DNA of 64,000 bases from contig JAKLJI010000001.1 of the NCBI GenBank assembly GCA_023151275.1, forward strand, positions 210,409 through 274,408, in the 5' to 3' direction. Positions within the stretch are counted from its first letter, which is position 1. Each line of letters starts with the position of its first letter. The notes under the pieces are model-generated. The model was given only the letters and a program-made list of their open reading frames with translations. It was not told the origin of the DNA and did not search any database. Below are positions 27,720 to 36,500 of this stretch, in pieces. Made by a program: the position numbers and the translations under genes. The stretch comes from Bacteroidia bacterium (lineage in GTDB: Bacteria > Bacteroidota > Bacteroidia > UKL13-3).

Positions 27720-30380
27720 CTATTCATAACCCAAAGCCGGAGCAAGCCATTTTTCAATGTATTCCACCGATTCGCCTTTGCGGCGGGCATAATCTTCTAC
27801 TTGGTCTTTCTGAATTTTTCCTACGCCAAAATACTTGGATTCCGGATGGGCAAAGTAGAAACCACTTACCGATGCGGCAGGATACATCGCATAGCTTTCG
27901 GTTAGGCTGATGCCTGTTGCCTTTTCCGCATCCAGCAACCTAAACAAGGTAGCCTTTTCAGTATGATCAGGACATGCCGGATATCCGGGTGCAGGACGAA
28001 TACCTTGATAAGCTTCCTTAATCAACTCTTCATTGCTCAAAGCTTCTTCTGAAGCATAGCCCCAAAACTCCTTTCGCACCCGCTCATGCATGCGTTCCGC
28101 AAGTGCTTCTGCAAGCCTGTCGGCAATGGCTTTAATCATGATGCTGTGGTAATCATCGTGGTCTTTTTCGTAAGCCTCAACCAGCTTTTCAATCCCAATA
28201 CCTGCAGTAACTGCAAACCCGCCCATGTAATCGTTGGTAGCATCCGATTCAGCCACAAAATCAGCCAGGCAATAGTAATGCTGACCTTCGGCTTTTTCCG
28301 ATTGCTGACGTAGGAAATGGAAGCTCTCTTCAGTTCCATTTACATCCAATTTTACATCATCACCAGCGCGTTTGGCAGGCCAAAATCCTAAAACGGCACG
28401 AGCTTGAAGCAATTTATTCGAAATAACCAGATCGAGCATCTTATTGGCATCTTCAAAAAGCTTCGTTGCCTCTGTACCAATTATTTCATCGGTTAATATT
28501 TGAGGATACCTTCCGGTTAATTCCCAGGTGGCAAAGAAAGGAGTCCAGTCGATGTAATTCCGAAGCTCGTCCAAGGGATAATCTTCAAACACACGAGTGC
28601 CTGTAAAACTTGGTTTAACCGCATTGCTCAGACTAACCTTTACATCTTTTTGGCGAGCCTGTTCAATTGGAACAAAGTTCTTTTCGCGCTTGCGGTTTTT
28701 ATACTCTTCTCTGAATTTTTCGTATTCTTCTTTGATGCGTTTGTGGTAAACCGGACCATGTTCTTTACTAATCAAGCTTTGCACCACCGGAACACTCTTA
28801 CTTGCATCAATCACGTGTACCACCGAACCGCTGTAATGCGGATCTATTTTAACCGCAGTGTGCACGCGGGAAGTAGTTGCTCCACCTATCAACAAAGGAA
28901 TTTTGAGTCCCATGCGTTCCATTTCCTTGGCAACTCCCACCATTTCATCCAGAGAAGGAGTAATCAAGCCACTCAAACCAATGGCATCCACCTTTTCTTC
29001 AACAGCTTTAGCAAGAATTTTTTCGGTTGGCACCATCACACCCATATCAATTATATCAAAATTGTTACAGGCCAGCACAACGCCTACAATGTTCTTTCCA
29101 ATATCGTGAACATCGCCCTTAACGGTAGCCATCAGAACCTTACCTTGTCCGCTACCGGTAGTGCCGTTCAGTCGCTTCTCTTCTTCCAGGTATGGAAGGA
29201 GGTAAGCAACCGCTTTCTTCATAACACGTGCACTTTTAACAACCTGAGGAAGGAACATTTTTCCGGAACCAAACAAATCACCCACCTGATTCATGCCGGC
29301 CATCAATGGGCCTTCAATTACCTGCAAAGGCCTTTCAAAAAGTTTGCGAGCTTCTTCGGTATCTTCATCAATAAAATCAACAATTCCTTTTATGAGGGCA
29401 TGGCTAAGACGCTGTTCTACACTTGCATTTCTCCACTCCAAATCAAACACTTTCTCTTTGCCTTTTCCTTTTACCTTCTCGGCATATTCAAGCAAGCGTT
29501 CGGTAGCATCATCGCGACGATCCAACAATACATCTTCAACGTATTCCAAAAGCTCTTTGTCGATTTCATCGTACACCTCAAGCTGACTTGGATTGACGAT
29601 ACCCATGTCCATGCCATGCTGAATGCCGTGGTATAAGAACGCAGAATGCATAGCCTCGCGCACTTTATCGTTTCCACGGAAAGAGAACGACACATTGGAA
29701 ACGCCACCACTAATCTTAGCACCCGGCAAATTCTCCTTGATCCATTTGGTGGCATTGAAGAAGTCGAGCGCATTTCTGCGGTGCTCCTCCATTCCTGTTG
29801 CCACAGGAAAAATATTCGGGTCGAAAATGATATCACTTGCAGGGAAATGAACCTTTTCAGTTAAAATGCGGTAAGCTCTCGAGGCAATTTCGATTCGGCG
29901 CTCGTAATTATCAGCCTGACCTACTTCATCAAACAGCATAACAATAACGGCAGCACCAAAACGCTTAACTGTTTTGGCTTGATGAATAAATTCGGCTTCA
30001 CCCCCTTTTAAAGAGATTGAATTCACGATGCATTTTCCTTGCACGCATTTCAAGCCGGCCTCAATAATTTCCCATTTGGAAGAATCAATCATCACCGGAA
30101 CACGGGCAATATCAGGTTCTGCAGCAACCAGGTTCAGGAATTTCACCATGGCTTCTACCCCATCAATCATTCCTTCATCCATGTTAATATCAATAACTTG
30201 AGCGCCGCCTTCTACCTGTTCGCGGGCAACATCAAGCGCAGCCTCATACAAGCCCTCCTTGATAAGGCGAAGGAACTTCTTGGAACCGGTAACATTGGTA
30301 CGTTCACCAACATTAACAAAATTGGTTTCCCTAGTAATGATTAAAGGTTCAAGACCGCTGAGTTTGAGAATATATGTCAT
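27720..30380 (-). CDS. metH: Methionine synthase (MetH), folate/B12/activation part
   Basis: Second half of a split cobalamin-dependent methionine synthase (886 aa), transferring methyl from methyltetrahydrofolate via B12. Order of domains: pterin-binding barrel at about 15-280 ([36 protein letters not shown]), cap helices at about 320-400, B12-binding Rossmann domain with [14 protein letters not shown] at about 417-430, and the SAM-binding reactivation domain at about 560-886 (ending [21 protein letters not shown]). The substrate-homocysteine domain is encoded by the separate upstream gene at 30851-31864. Split MetH is usual in Bacteroidota, so this is not a frameshift. It is the last gene of a SAM-I-controlled operon. 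Confidence 0.95.
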   Translation of the reverse strand: MTYILKLSGLEPLIITRETNFVNVGERTNVTGSKKFLRLIKEGLYEAALDVAREQVEGGAQVIDINMDEGMIDGVEAMVKFLNLVAAEPDIARVPVMIDSSKWEIIEAGLKCVQGKCIVNSISLKGGEAEFIHQAKTVKRFGAAVIVMLFDEVGQADNYERRIEIASRAYRILTEKVHFPASDIIFDPNIFPVATGMEEHRRNALDFFNATKWIKENLPGAKISGGVSNVSFSFRGNDKVREAMHSAFLYHGIQHGMDMGIVNPSQLEVYDEIDKELLEYVEDVLLDRRDDATERLLEYAEKVKGKGKEKVFDLEWRNASVEQRLSHALIKGIVDFIDEDTEEARKLFERPLQVIEGPLMAGMNQVGDLFGSGKMFLPQVVKSARVMKKAVAYLLPYLEEEKRLNGTTGSGQGKVLMATVKGDVHDIGKNIVGVVLACNNFDIIDMGVMVPTEKILAKAVEEKVDAIGLSGLITPSLDEMVGVAKEMERMGLKIPLLIGGATTSRVHTAVKIDPHYSGSVVHVIDASKSVPVVQSLISKEHGPVYHKRIKEEYEKFREEYKNRKREKNFVPIEQARQKDVKVSLSNAVKPSFTGTRVFEDYPLDELRNYIDWTPFFATWELTGRYPQILTDEIIGTEATKLFEDANKMLDLVISNKLLQARAVLGFWPAKRAGDDVKLDVNGTEESFHFLRQQSEKAEGQHYYCLADFVAESDATNDYMGGFAVTAGIGIEKLVEAYEKDHDDYHSIMIKAIADRLAEALAERMHERVRKEFWGYASEEALSNEELIKEAYQGIRPAPGYPACPDHTEKATLFRLLDAEKATGISLTESYAMYPAASVSGFYFAHPESKYFGVGKIQKDQVEDYARRKGESVEYIEKWLAPALGYE

Positions 30381-30385
30381 TTCTT

Positions 30386-30408
30386 GCTATGGCTTTAGGC
30401 TATGGCTA
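30386..30408. repeat. Left arm of inverted repeat around the IVP gene
   Basis: A 23-bp arm containing two copies of GCTATGGCT; it pairs with 30812-30834 at 21 of 23 positions. It lies between the IVP stop and the metH (folate half) start. A third GCTATGGC copy follows in tandem. Confidence 0.75.
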
Positions 30409-30417
30409 TGGCCTAAC

Positions 30418-30801
30418 CTATTTTGTTTTAATCGAATTTTCAATTTTATGAATCAATTGGAGAATTTGTTTTTGAATTATCTGCAAATCTCCAATTAACT
30501 CGTTTAACCTGTCTTTTTCTAGAAGTCCAATTTCAGAAGATATTACCAATTGGGTTTCTACTTCATAAGCTGAGCCTAATGCTATCTCAAGGTACCTTTT
30601 AAAATCACTTTCACTCGACCTTGAACAACCTTCAGCAATATTGGAAGGAATGGAAGTTGCTGCCCTAATGAGTTGAGAACTTAATCCAAATCGCTCCTCT
30701 TTAGGAAAGCTCGCAACTAACAAATAGATGGACTTGGTTAGTTGAATGCTATCCTTCCAAATGGCGTATTTCCTAAAGTCCCTTGTTCCCATTGTTTCCA
30801 A
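30418..30801 (-). CDS. Four-helix-bundle protein of the S23 / rRNA intervening-sequence protein (IVP, Avd-like) family
   Basis: 127-aa all-helical protein. FRKYAIWKDSIQLTKSIYLLVASFPKEERFGLSSQLIRAATSIPSNIAEGCSR is the family signature: W-K-x-(S/A)-x-x-L, E-x-x-G-L-x-x-Q-(L/I)-x-R-A, S-I-x-x-N-I-A-E-G. The C-terminal half (YLEIALGSAYEVETQLVISSEIGLL) gives the other two helices. Relatives are encoded in intervening sequences of spirochaete and Coxiella 23S rRNA, and the fold is shared with Avd of diversity-generating retroelements; they form pentamers, and their function is unsettled. Here it lies inside the metH operon and is bounded by a 23-bp inverted repeat. A second possible start is ATG 30792. 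Confidence 0.9.
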   Translation of the reverse strand: METMGTRDFRKYAIWKDSIQLTKSIYLLVASFPKEERFGLSSQLIRAATSIPSNIAEGCSRSSESDFKRYLEIALGSAYEVETQLVISSEIGLLEKDRLNELIGDLQIIQKQILQLIHKIENSIKTK

Positions 30802-30811
30802 ATTTTTCCTC

Positions 30812-30834
30812 TAGCCATAGCTAAAAGCCATAGC
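30812..30834. repeat. Right arm of inverted repeat around the IVP gene
   Basis: Reverse complement of 30386-30408 at 21 of 23 positions. It lies between the end of the homocysteine-domain gene and the IVP start. Similar, decayed GCTAATGGCC-type sequence continues to about 30873 and encodes the last residues of the homocysteine-domain protein. Confidence 0.75.
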
Positions 30835-30850
30835 CATCGTTTTCCAATTG

Positions 30851-31864
30851 CTAATGGCCAATAGCTAATGGCACGGCAACCTTCCTCGGTGGATACTTCG
30901 CAGCAACCTCAGCAATGGCTTTGATATGATCTGGAGTTGTCCCGCAGCAACCGCCAAGAATATTCACCAGTCCTTCTTTGCAAAACTCTTCCACTTGTTG
31001 GGCCATATAAGCAGGCGATTCATCGTACTGACCCATTTCGTTGGGAAGTCCTGCATTGGGATAAGCACTCACAAACAGATTGGATTTAGAAGCCAATACC
31101 TGCAAGTAAGGACGAAGTGCGCTTGCGCCCAGTGCGCAATTCAAACCAATACTCATCAACGGTGCATGTTCAACACTCACCAAAAACGCCTCGGTAGTTT
31201 GTCCACTTAAGGTTCTTCCGCTGGCATCTGTAATGGTTCCGCTAACCATGATGGGGTAGTTTTTTCCACGCTCTTCAAAAACTTCCTGAGCTGCAAACAA
31301 GGCTGCTTTTACGTTTAAGGTATCGGTAACAGTTTCCATCAAAAGCAAATCTGCGCCACCATCCAACAAAGCTCCAATTTGCGTTTTGAAAGCCTCACAC
31401 AATTCATCAAAAGAAACCGCCCTAAAACCTGGATCGTTTACGTCTGGTGACATGGAAGCCAATTTGGTGGTTGGACCCATAGAGCCGGCAACAAAACGAG
31501 GTTTAGACGGCGTAAGCGCAGTAACTTCATCGGCAACCTCACGAGCTATTTTAGCAGATTGGTAATTGATTTGATACACCCAATCCTCCCCCAAATAATA
31601 ATCAGCTTGAGCAATTACAGTTCCACTGAAGGTATTGGTTTCAAGAATATCTGCACCGGCATCCAGGTATTGGCGATGAATGGCTTTAATTACATCGGGT
31701 CTGGTAATGGAAAGCAAATCATTATTGCCCTTGAGGGAATGCGGATAATCCTTTAAAGCCTCGTTTCTAAAATCTTTTTCCTCCAGCTTGTAGCGCTGAA
31801 TCATAGTACCCATAGCGCCATCAAGAATTAGGATGCGCTCTTTTAGTAAGTCGTAAATATTCAT
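30851..31864 (-). CDS. metH: Methionine synthase, homocysteine S-methyltransferase part
   Basis: N-terminal module (337 aa) of split MetH: a zinc-dependent barrel that binds homocysteine. [11 protein letters not shown] at residues 15-25 opens the barrel. The zinc Cys are in [10 protein letters not shown] (about residue 240) and [11 protein letters not shown] (about 303). The last residues (VAVPLAIGH) are encoded by sequence resembling the repeats around the IVP gene, so the true ancestral C-terminus may have been altered there. It is the first gene after the SAM-I riboswitch; the IVP gene and the folate/B12 half follow. Confidence 0.95.
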   Translation of the reverse strand: MNIYDLLKERILILDGAMGTMIQRYKLEEKDFRNEALKDYPHSLKGNNDLLSITRPDVIKAIHRQYLDAGADILETNTFSGTVIAQADYYLGEDWVYQINYQSAKIAREVADEVTALTPSKPRFVAGSMGPTTKLASMSPDVNDPGFRAVSFDELCEAFKTQIGALLDGGADLLLMETVTDTLNVKAALFAAQEVFEERGKNYPIMVSGTITDASGRTLSGQTTEAFLVSVEHAPLMSIGLNCALGASALRPYLQVLASKSNLFVSAYPNAGLPNEMGQYDESPAYMAQQVEEFCKEGLVNILGGCCGTTPDHIKAIAEVAAKYPPRKVAVPLAIGH

Positions 31865-31895
31865 TTCTTTTCAGCTTAAATTGCCTCAAAAGGGC

Positions 31896-31921
31896 AAAAA
31901 AAGACCTTTTAAAGCAGGTAC
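31896..31921 (-). terminator. Attenuator terminator of the SAM-I riboswitch
   Basis: On the minus strand AG(T)ACCT pairs with AGGTCT with one bulge and an 8-nt loop, followed by seven T. It lies between the aptamer and the metH start, where a SAM-dependent OFF switch is expected. Confidence 0.55.
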
Positions 31922-31973
31922 TTTTCCAAGAAAATGCAAGCTGGGCTGGTGTTTGCGCCCGAGAGCGCTTTAC

Positions 31974-32074
31974 ACTTATCAGCTCTTCCTGCCGGAAGAT
32001 AGGTGTTGGCACTACGGAAAATCCGACTTGCCAAGACATCATTGGGCCTATTCCCTCCGTCTTTCTGGATAAGT
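31974..32074 (-). promoter_or_regulatory. SAM-I (S-box) riboswitch upstream of split metH
   Basis: On the minus strand the P1 arms ACTTATC and GATAAGT (32068-32074 and 31974-31980) enclose the conserved S-box landmarks in order: AGAAAGACGGAGGGA, GGCCCAATGATG, TTGGCA, GTGCCAA and GGAAGAGCTGATAAG. These are the kink-turn, SAM-binding core and P1 closing sequences of the SAM-I family. With the terminator at 31896-31921 it should switch off the metH operon when S-adenosylmethionine is abundant. It fills most of the 401-nt gap between metH and the helicase; the rest is promoters. Confidence 0.92.
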
Positions 32075-32078
32075 CTGA

Positions 32079-32109
32079 CAAAGATGCTTAATCTTTTGTG
32101 CATATCCAA
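32079..32109 (-). promoter_or_regulatory. Promoter of the metH operon
   Basis: Minus-strand TTG (32107-32109), 20-nt spacer, CATCTTTG (32079-32086), one mismatch from TAnnTTTG. Transcription would begin right at the riboswitch 5' end, which supports the assignment. Confidence 0.6.
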
Positions 32110-32235
32110 CGAAAACAGGGAATTAGCAAAATTTTACTTCCAGCTAAAGCCGCATTAACCGTGCTTCTTCAGGTACAAATCAAAATCAAGGAACAACTTA
32201 TTTTTTCATTTTCAAGGGATTACGAAAAATTAGCC

Positions 32236-32243
32236 TATATTTG
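32236..32243 (+). promoter_or_regulatory. -7 box of the DEAD-box helicase promoter
   Basis: TATATTTG matches TAnnTTTG, 23 nt before the TTG start. No clear TTG at -33. Confidence 0.45.
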
Positions 32244-32265
32244 CGGCTCATTTTAATAGAGTACT

Positions 32266-34092
32266 TTGAAAAAATTTAGTGAATTGGGCGTAGACACGCT
32301 CATCCTGAATGCGATTCAGGAAATGGGGTATGAGTCTCCAACCCCTATCCAAGAACAAACCATCCCGGTTTACTTGGAAACCCAGAGAGACATTTTGGGA
32401 TTAGCCCAGACGGGCACCGGAAAAACAGCCGCTTTTGGCATTCCGCTAATTCAACTTGTTGAACCTCAAAGCAGGGCAGTACAAGCCTTGGTTATTTGTC
32501 CAACCCGCGAACTTTGCCTTCAAATTTCTAAAGACTTGTATGCGTACAGCAAGTACAAGCCGGGAATGAACATTGTTTCCGTTTATGGAGGAAGCAGCAT
32601 TGAAAAACAGATTAGTGAAATCAAACGCGGAGCGCAAATTGTTGTTGCAACTCCAGGCCGTTTAATGGACTTGATGGGACGCAATGCCGTTCGAATCAAC
32701 GAGGTGTCTTATGTGGTTTTAGACGAAGCCGATGAAATGCTTAACATGGGTTTTGAAGAAGATGTTGAATACATCCTCTCTCATACGCCCGAGCAAAAAA
32801 GGGTTTGTCTATTCTCGGCTACCATGCCTCGCGAAATCAGAAACATTGCAAACAGGTACATGAATAGTCCTGTTGAAATTTCTGTAGGTAAAAGCAATTC
32901 CGGAAATGCCAACATCACTCACCAGTATGCTACTGTTCATGCAAAAGACAAGTATGCTGCGCTAAAACGCTATATCGACTTTAACAGCGATAGCATTTAT
33001 GCAATCATTTTCTGCAAAACCAAGAATGAAACGCAGGAAATTAGCGACAAACTAATCAAAGACGGTTACAATGCAGATTGCTTACACGGCGATTTAAGTC
33101 AAGGCCAGCGCGAAAAGGTAATGAACCGTTTCCGCCACCATGCCATTAAAATCTTATTGGCAACAGACGTTGCCGCTCGTGGTATCGACGTAACTGCACT
33201 TACCCATGTTATCCACTTCCAGCTACCTGATGAAATTGAAAACTACACACACAGAAGCGGAAGAACTGGTCGCGCCGGCAAAACAGGTGTTTCTTTTACC
33301 CTGTTAAACATGCGCGAAGGTGGTCGTTTGAAGGATATTGAACGTTTGAGCAATATCAAATTCGAGCGCATCATGATTCCATCTGCCCAGCAGGTGCGCG
33401 ATAAAAAATTATTGGCCTTTACCGATACCATCATCAATACCGAAATTGAAGAAACCATTTTCGATAAAGAGGTTGAACGTGCGATTGAAGCCTTGATGAT
33501 GTTAGACCACAAAGAATTGGTTCAAAAAATTCTTTCATTGGAATTGCGTCGCTTCTCTGTTGACTTCGTAAACGACCCTGATTTGAATGCCAGCGGCAAT
33601 GATCGCAGCAGCGGTAAAGAAGGTTCTTCAAGCCGCGGATACAAAGGAAATCGCGTATTCGTAAGCTTGGGTAAAAAAGACGGATTTGATATTCGTAGCT
33701 TCAAAGATTGGGTTGCTGAATTAAGCGGTATTAGCTGGAAAAACCTGCATGTTGATGTAAGCGGCGTTTACAGTTTTGTAGATGCAGCTCCCGAACATGC
33801 CGATAAAATCATTACTTCCCTAAACGGTGGTGAATTCAATGGCCGTCCGGTTCGTGCCGAGCTTAGTGGTGATAAACCAAGAGGCGGCGGAGGCGGTCGC
33901 GGTGGATACCGTGGCGGTGAAGACCGTGGTGGTTTCGGAGGTGATCGTGGTGGTGATCGCGGCGAACGCTCTTCGGATCGTGGCAATAGCCGCGGGTTCC
34001 GCAGTGGTGGTAGCTCTGAGCGCTCTTCCGGCGGAAAACGTCCTTACGGAAAAAGAGAAATGGAAGGCAGTGGAAGCCGTCGTCGTCGCTAG
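32266..34092 (+). CDS. DEAD-box RNA helicase with DbpA-type RNA-binding domain and RGG tail
   Basis: ATP-dependent RNA helicase of 608 aa, likely in ribosome assembly or cold adaptation. Q motif FSELGVDTLILNAIQEMGYESPTPIQEQ, motif I AQTGTGKT at about 47-54, DEAD at about 155, SAT after it, and HRSGRTGR at about 328. A DbpA/CsdA-like RNA-binding domain occupies about 465-540 (RVFVSLGKKDGFDIRSFKDWVAELSG). The last 60 residues are a Gly/Arg/Asp-rich tail (RGGGGGRGGYRGGEDRGG) typical of RNA-condensing tails. Start is TTG at 32266; the next in-frame ATG is far inside motif regions, so TTG is accepted. Terminator at 34126-34158. Confidence 0.95.
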   Translation: MKKFSELGVDTLILNAIQEMGYESPTPIQEQTIPVYLETQRDILGLAQTGTGKTAAFGIPLIQLVEPQSRAVQALVICPTRELCLQISKDLYAYSKYKPGMNIVSVYGGSSIEKQISEIKRGAQIVVATPGRLMDLMGRNAVRINEVSYVVLDEADEMLNMGFEEDVEYILSHTPEQKRVCLFSATMPREIRNIANRYMNSPVEISVGKSNSGNANITHQYATVHAKDKYAALKRYIDFNSDSIYAIIFCKTKNETQEISDKLIKDGYNADCLHGDLSQGQREKVMNRFRHHAIKILLATDVAARGIDVTALTHVIHFQLPDEIENYTHRSGRTGRAGKTGVSFTLLNMREGGRLKDIERLSNIKFERIMIPSAQQVRDKKLLAFTDTIINTEIEETIFDKEVERAIEALMMLDHKELVQKILSLELRRFSVDFVNDPDLNASGNDRSSGKEGSSSRGYKGNRVFVSLGKKDGFDIRSFKDWVAELSGISWKNLHVDVSGVYSFVDAAPEHADKIITSLNGGEFNGRPVRAELSGDKPRGGGGGRGGYRGGEDRGGFGGDRGGDRGERSSDRGNSRGFRSGGSSERSSGGKRPYGKREMEGSGSRRRR

Positions 34093-34125
34093 ACTGACAA
34101 CTATCACAGAATTTCACTAGTAAAG

Positions 34126-34158
34126 TAGCCGGAGAGTTAAACCTTTCCGGCTATTTTT
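34126..34158 (+). terminator. Terminator after the helicase, overlapping the next promoter
   Basis: TAGCCGGA (34126-34133) pairs with TCCGGCTA (34146-34153), then five T. The T-tract is at the same time the TATTTTTG -7 box (34152-34159) for the paaD-like gene. Confidence 0.75.
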
Positions 34159-34159
34159 G
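34152..34159 (+). promoter_or_regulatory. -7 box for the paaD-like gene
   Basis: TATTTTTG fits TAnnTTTG, 17 nt before the ATG; it shares bases with the upstream terminator. Confidence 0.35.
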
Positions 34160-34175
34160 TTTTATTGATACTAAT

Positions 34176-34661
34176 ATGCGTAGCGAAAAAGAAATCTGGG
34201 AAGCTCTCGAAGTGGTGAAAGACCCTGAAATTCCAACCTTATCCATGGTTGATATGGGAATTATTACCAAGGTAGAGGTTCGCGATGAGGATACCGTTTT
34301 TGTAGAAATGACCCCAACATTCACCGGCTGTCCCGCGCTGAAAATGATGGAACAAATGGTTCGCGACAGGCTGCTGGAGATTGGCATCAACAATCCTTTG
34401 GTTCAAACCACATTCGATAAACCCTGGGATAGCAATAAAATTACTGAAAGGGGTTTGCTTTGTTTGAAAAAGCATGGATTGGCTCCTCCTCCCAAGCATG
34501 AAGGAGAAATTACAGACGCATTGCTGGAGAACGTACACTGTCCTTTTTGTGGAAGCAATAATGTAGAATTGAAATCACCCTTTGGTCCAACCTTATGCCG
34601 GAGTTTACATTACTGCAACAACTGCCTTCAGGCATTTGAGCAATTTAAACCGGTGGTTTAG
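34176..34661 (+). CDS. paaD: PaaD-like MIP18-family protein with C-terminal zinc ribbon
   Basis: 161 aa. The N-terminal MIP18/DUF59 domain (EIWEALEVVKDPEIPTLSMVDMGIITKVEV, then TPTFTGCPALKMM) is followed by a zinc-ribbon (CPFCGSNNVELKSPFGPTLCRSLHYCNNC), the arrangement of PaaD, the accessory protein of the phenylacetyl-CoA epoxygenase. PaaD is thought to help deliver iron-sulfur clusters. No paaA, B, C or E is adjacent, so either the rest of the pathway is elsewhere or this copy serves another iron-sulfur client. Convergent with recJ. Confidence 0.85.
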   Translation: MRSEKEIWEALEVVKDPEIPTLSMVDMGIITKVEVRDEDTVFVEMTPTFTGCPALKMMEQMVRDRLLEIGINNPLVQTTFDKPWDSNKITERGLLCLKKHGLAPPPKHEGEITDALLENVHCPFCGSNNVELKSPFGPTLCRSLHYCNNCLQAFEQFKPVV

Positions 34662-34669
34662 TTTGGGGC

Positions 34670-36376
34670 TTAACCCCTAAACATAATATCTTTAATGTTC
34701 AATTGAAGATTCACGTGGCCATTGAAATGATTCTCTTCAATGGTATAACAGATATCAAACGAGATACCCTGAGCAACTTTATCGTAATGCTCTCCAAGGC
34801 CGAAACCAATGGCTTTGAATATCCGTCCGCCGTTTTCTTGGGTTAAACTCAACTTCAGGTGATTGTTGCCAACTATAGTTGCATCTCCCACATCCCACAC
34901 ATTCTTACTCATAAACACCGGATTGAAATTTCCGGGACCAAATGGAGAAAACTGTTTAAGGATACTGAAAAACTTAGGGGTAATTGTACGGAGATCAATC
35001 TCCATGTCGTACTCAATTTCCGGAGTAAGGCTTCTATTTTCAATCGTCTTTGCAACAACTTGTTCAAAACGCTCAATAAATTGAGGTAGGTTTTCAAGCT
35101 TCAAAGTCAACCCCGCAGCGTGTGTATGCCCACCATACTGATCCAACAAATCGCTGCACGATTCAATGGCGCTGTACAAATCAAAACCTTCCACCGAGCG
35201 CGCAGAACCAGTAGCCATACCATTGCTTTCGGTTAGAATTATGGTTGGTCTGTAGTATTTTTCAATGAGTCGTGATGCCACAATCCCAATCACACCTTTA
35301 TGCCACTCGTTGTGAAAAAGAACGGTGCTCTTGCGATTGATGAAATCGGGATCCTTCTCAATCAAATCAAAAGCATGTTCGGTAATGGTTTGATCAAAGC
35401 TTCTTCGTTCGTTGTTGTGCTGATTAACCTGAGTTGCAATTTTGCGGGCCTCTTCATCCGAATTGGATGTCATTAAACGAACAGAGTCTTTTGCATCCGC
35501 GATCCTTCCGGCAGCATTAATTCTCGGCCCAATAAAGAACACAATATCATTTACACTGTACTCAGGTCTATCGGGATAGGTTTCAAGCAAGGCTTTCAAG
35601 CCGTTGTTGGGTTGATCTTTCAATCGCTTTAACCCGTAATGCGCAAGCACTCTGTTTTCGTCGAAAATGGGAACCAAATCAGACGCAACACTAACTGCTG
35701 CCAAATCCAAAAAGCGCTCTACCTCTTTGGAAGGAATTTCATGGCGCATGGCGTAAGCCTGTAGAAGCTTATAACCAATTCCGCATCCGGAAAGCTCTTT
35801 GAACGGATAAGGACAATCTTTCTGTTTTGGATTTAAAACAGCCACCGCATCCGGAATTTCATCTCCAGGTAAGTGGTGATCGCAAATAATAAAATCTATA
35901 CCCTGACTCTTGGCATAATTCACCTTATCGGTTGATTTTATACCACAATCCAAAGCGATAATGAGGGAAAATCCATTGTTTCGAGCCCAGTCAATCGACA
36001 TAAAGCTGATTCCATATCCCTCGGTATACCTATCTGGAATGTAAAAATCAACATGCGGATAGCGCTCAATCAAAAAACCATAAACGGTAGATACCGCAGT
36101 GGTACCATCAACATCGTAATCGCCGTAAACTAAAATTTTCTGATTTCCTGCAATGGCATCATCAATACGATTGATGGCCTTGTCCATACCCTTCATCAGG
36201 TAAGGGTCATGTAAATCGCTGAGCTGGGGTCTGAAAAATTTCTTTGCCTTCTCAAAACTATCCATACCTCGCTGCACCAAAATGCTGCTGAGAACTTTAT
36301 TCAGGTTTATGGCCTTTGAAAGTTCCTCAACCAGATTCTTATCGGGAGCTATTTTGGATATCCAGCGTTTTGACAT
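34670..36376 (-). CDS. recJ: Single-strand DNA exonuclease RecJ
   Basis: 5'-3' exonuclease of recombination and mismatch repair, DHH family. DYDVDGTTAVS at about 85-95, ALDCGIKS and DHHLPGDEIPDA at about 168-180 are the metal-binding DHH motifs, and the C-terminal DHHA1/OB region includes GGHTHAAGLTL. Length 568 aa is normal. It is convergent with paaD (8 nt apart) and divergent from tsaB. Confidence 0.96.
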   Translation of the reverse strand: MSKRWISKIAPDKNLVEELSKAINLNKVLSSILVQRGMDSFEKAKKFFRPQLSDLHDPYLMKGMDKAINRIDDAIAGNQKILVYGDYDVDGTTAVSTVYGFLIERYPHVDFYIPDRYTEGYGISFMSIDWARNNGFSLIIALDCGIKSTDKVNYAKSQGIDFIICDHHLPGDEIPDAVAVLNPKQKDCPYPFKELSGCGIGYKLLQAYAMRHEIPSKEVERFLDLAAVSVASDLVPIFDENRVLAHYGLKRLKDQPNNGLKALLETYPDRPEYSVNDIVFFIGPRINAAGRIADAKDSVRLMTSNSDEEARKIATQVNQHNNERRSFDQTITEHAFDLIEKDPDFINRKSTVLFHNEWHKGVIGIVASRLIEKYYRPTIILTESNGMATGSARSVEGFDLYSAIESCSDLLDQYGGHTHAAGLTLKLENLPQFIERFEQVVAKTIENRSLTPEIEYDMEIDLRTITPKFFSILKQFSPFGPGNFNPVFMSKNVWDVGDATIVGNNHLKLSLTQENGGRIFKAIGFGLGEHYDKVAQGISFDICYTIEENHFNGHVNLQLNIKDIMFRG

Positions 36377-36484
36377 TTAAGCTTGCAAGATAGGGATTTT
36401 TTCAGGCTTAGCCTTGGACCTTCTTGAGATTGAGCAAGATTAAAACTGATAATCAGCGGGTTTTTATGAATAAGCACATACACT

Positions 36485-36492
36485 TACCTTTG
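36485..36492 (+). promoter_or_regulatory. Near-leaderless -7 box of tsaB
   Basis: TACCTTTG matches TAnnTTTG exactly; its G lies 9 nt before the tsaB ATG. A TTTTT stretch occupies the -33 position. Confidence 0.45.
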
Positions 36493-36500
36493 AATTTAAG

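Noticed and set aside
28650-29636. 328-codon open frame on the plus strand inside metH
   Set aside because: It is antisense to the conserved pterin/B12 domains and has a composition rich in His, Phe and Asn with no domain; an antisense shadow.
30386-30416. Tandem GCTATGGC units considered as a CRISPR or microsatellite
   Set aside because: Only three copies without spacers on one side; they fit better as arms of the repeat around the IVP gene.
27720-31864. Split metH as a frameshift or pseudogene
   Set aside because: Each part has complete domains, and split MetH is normal in Bacteroidota; a separate gene lies between them.
33860-34092. Repetitive GGTGGT sequence considered as a DNA repeat element
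   Set aside because: It is the Gly/Arg-rich tail of the helicase, in frame to the stop codon.
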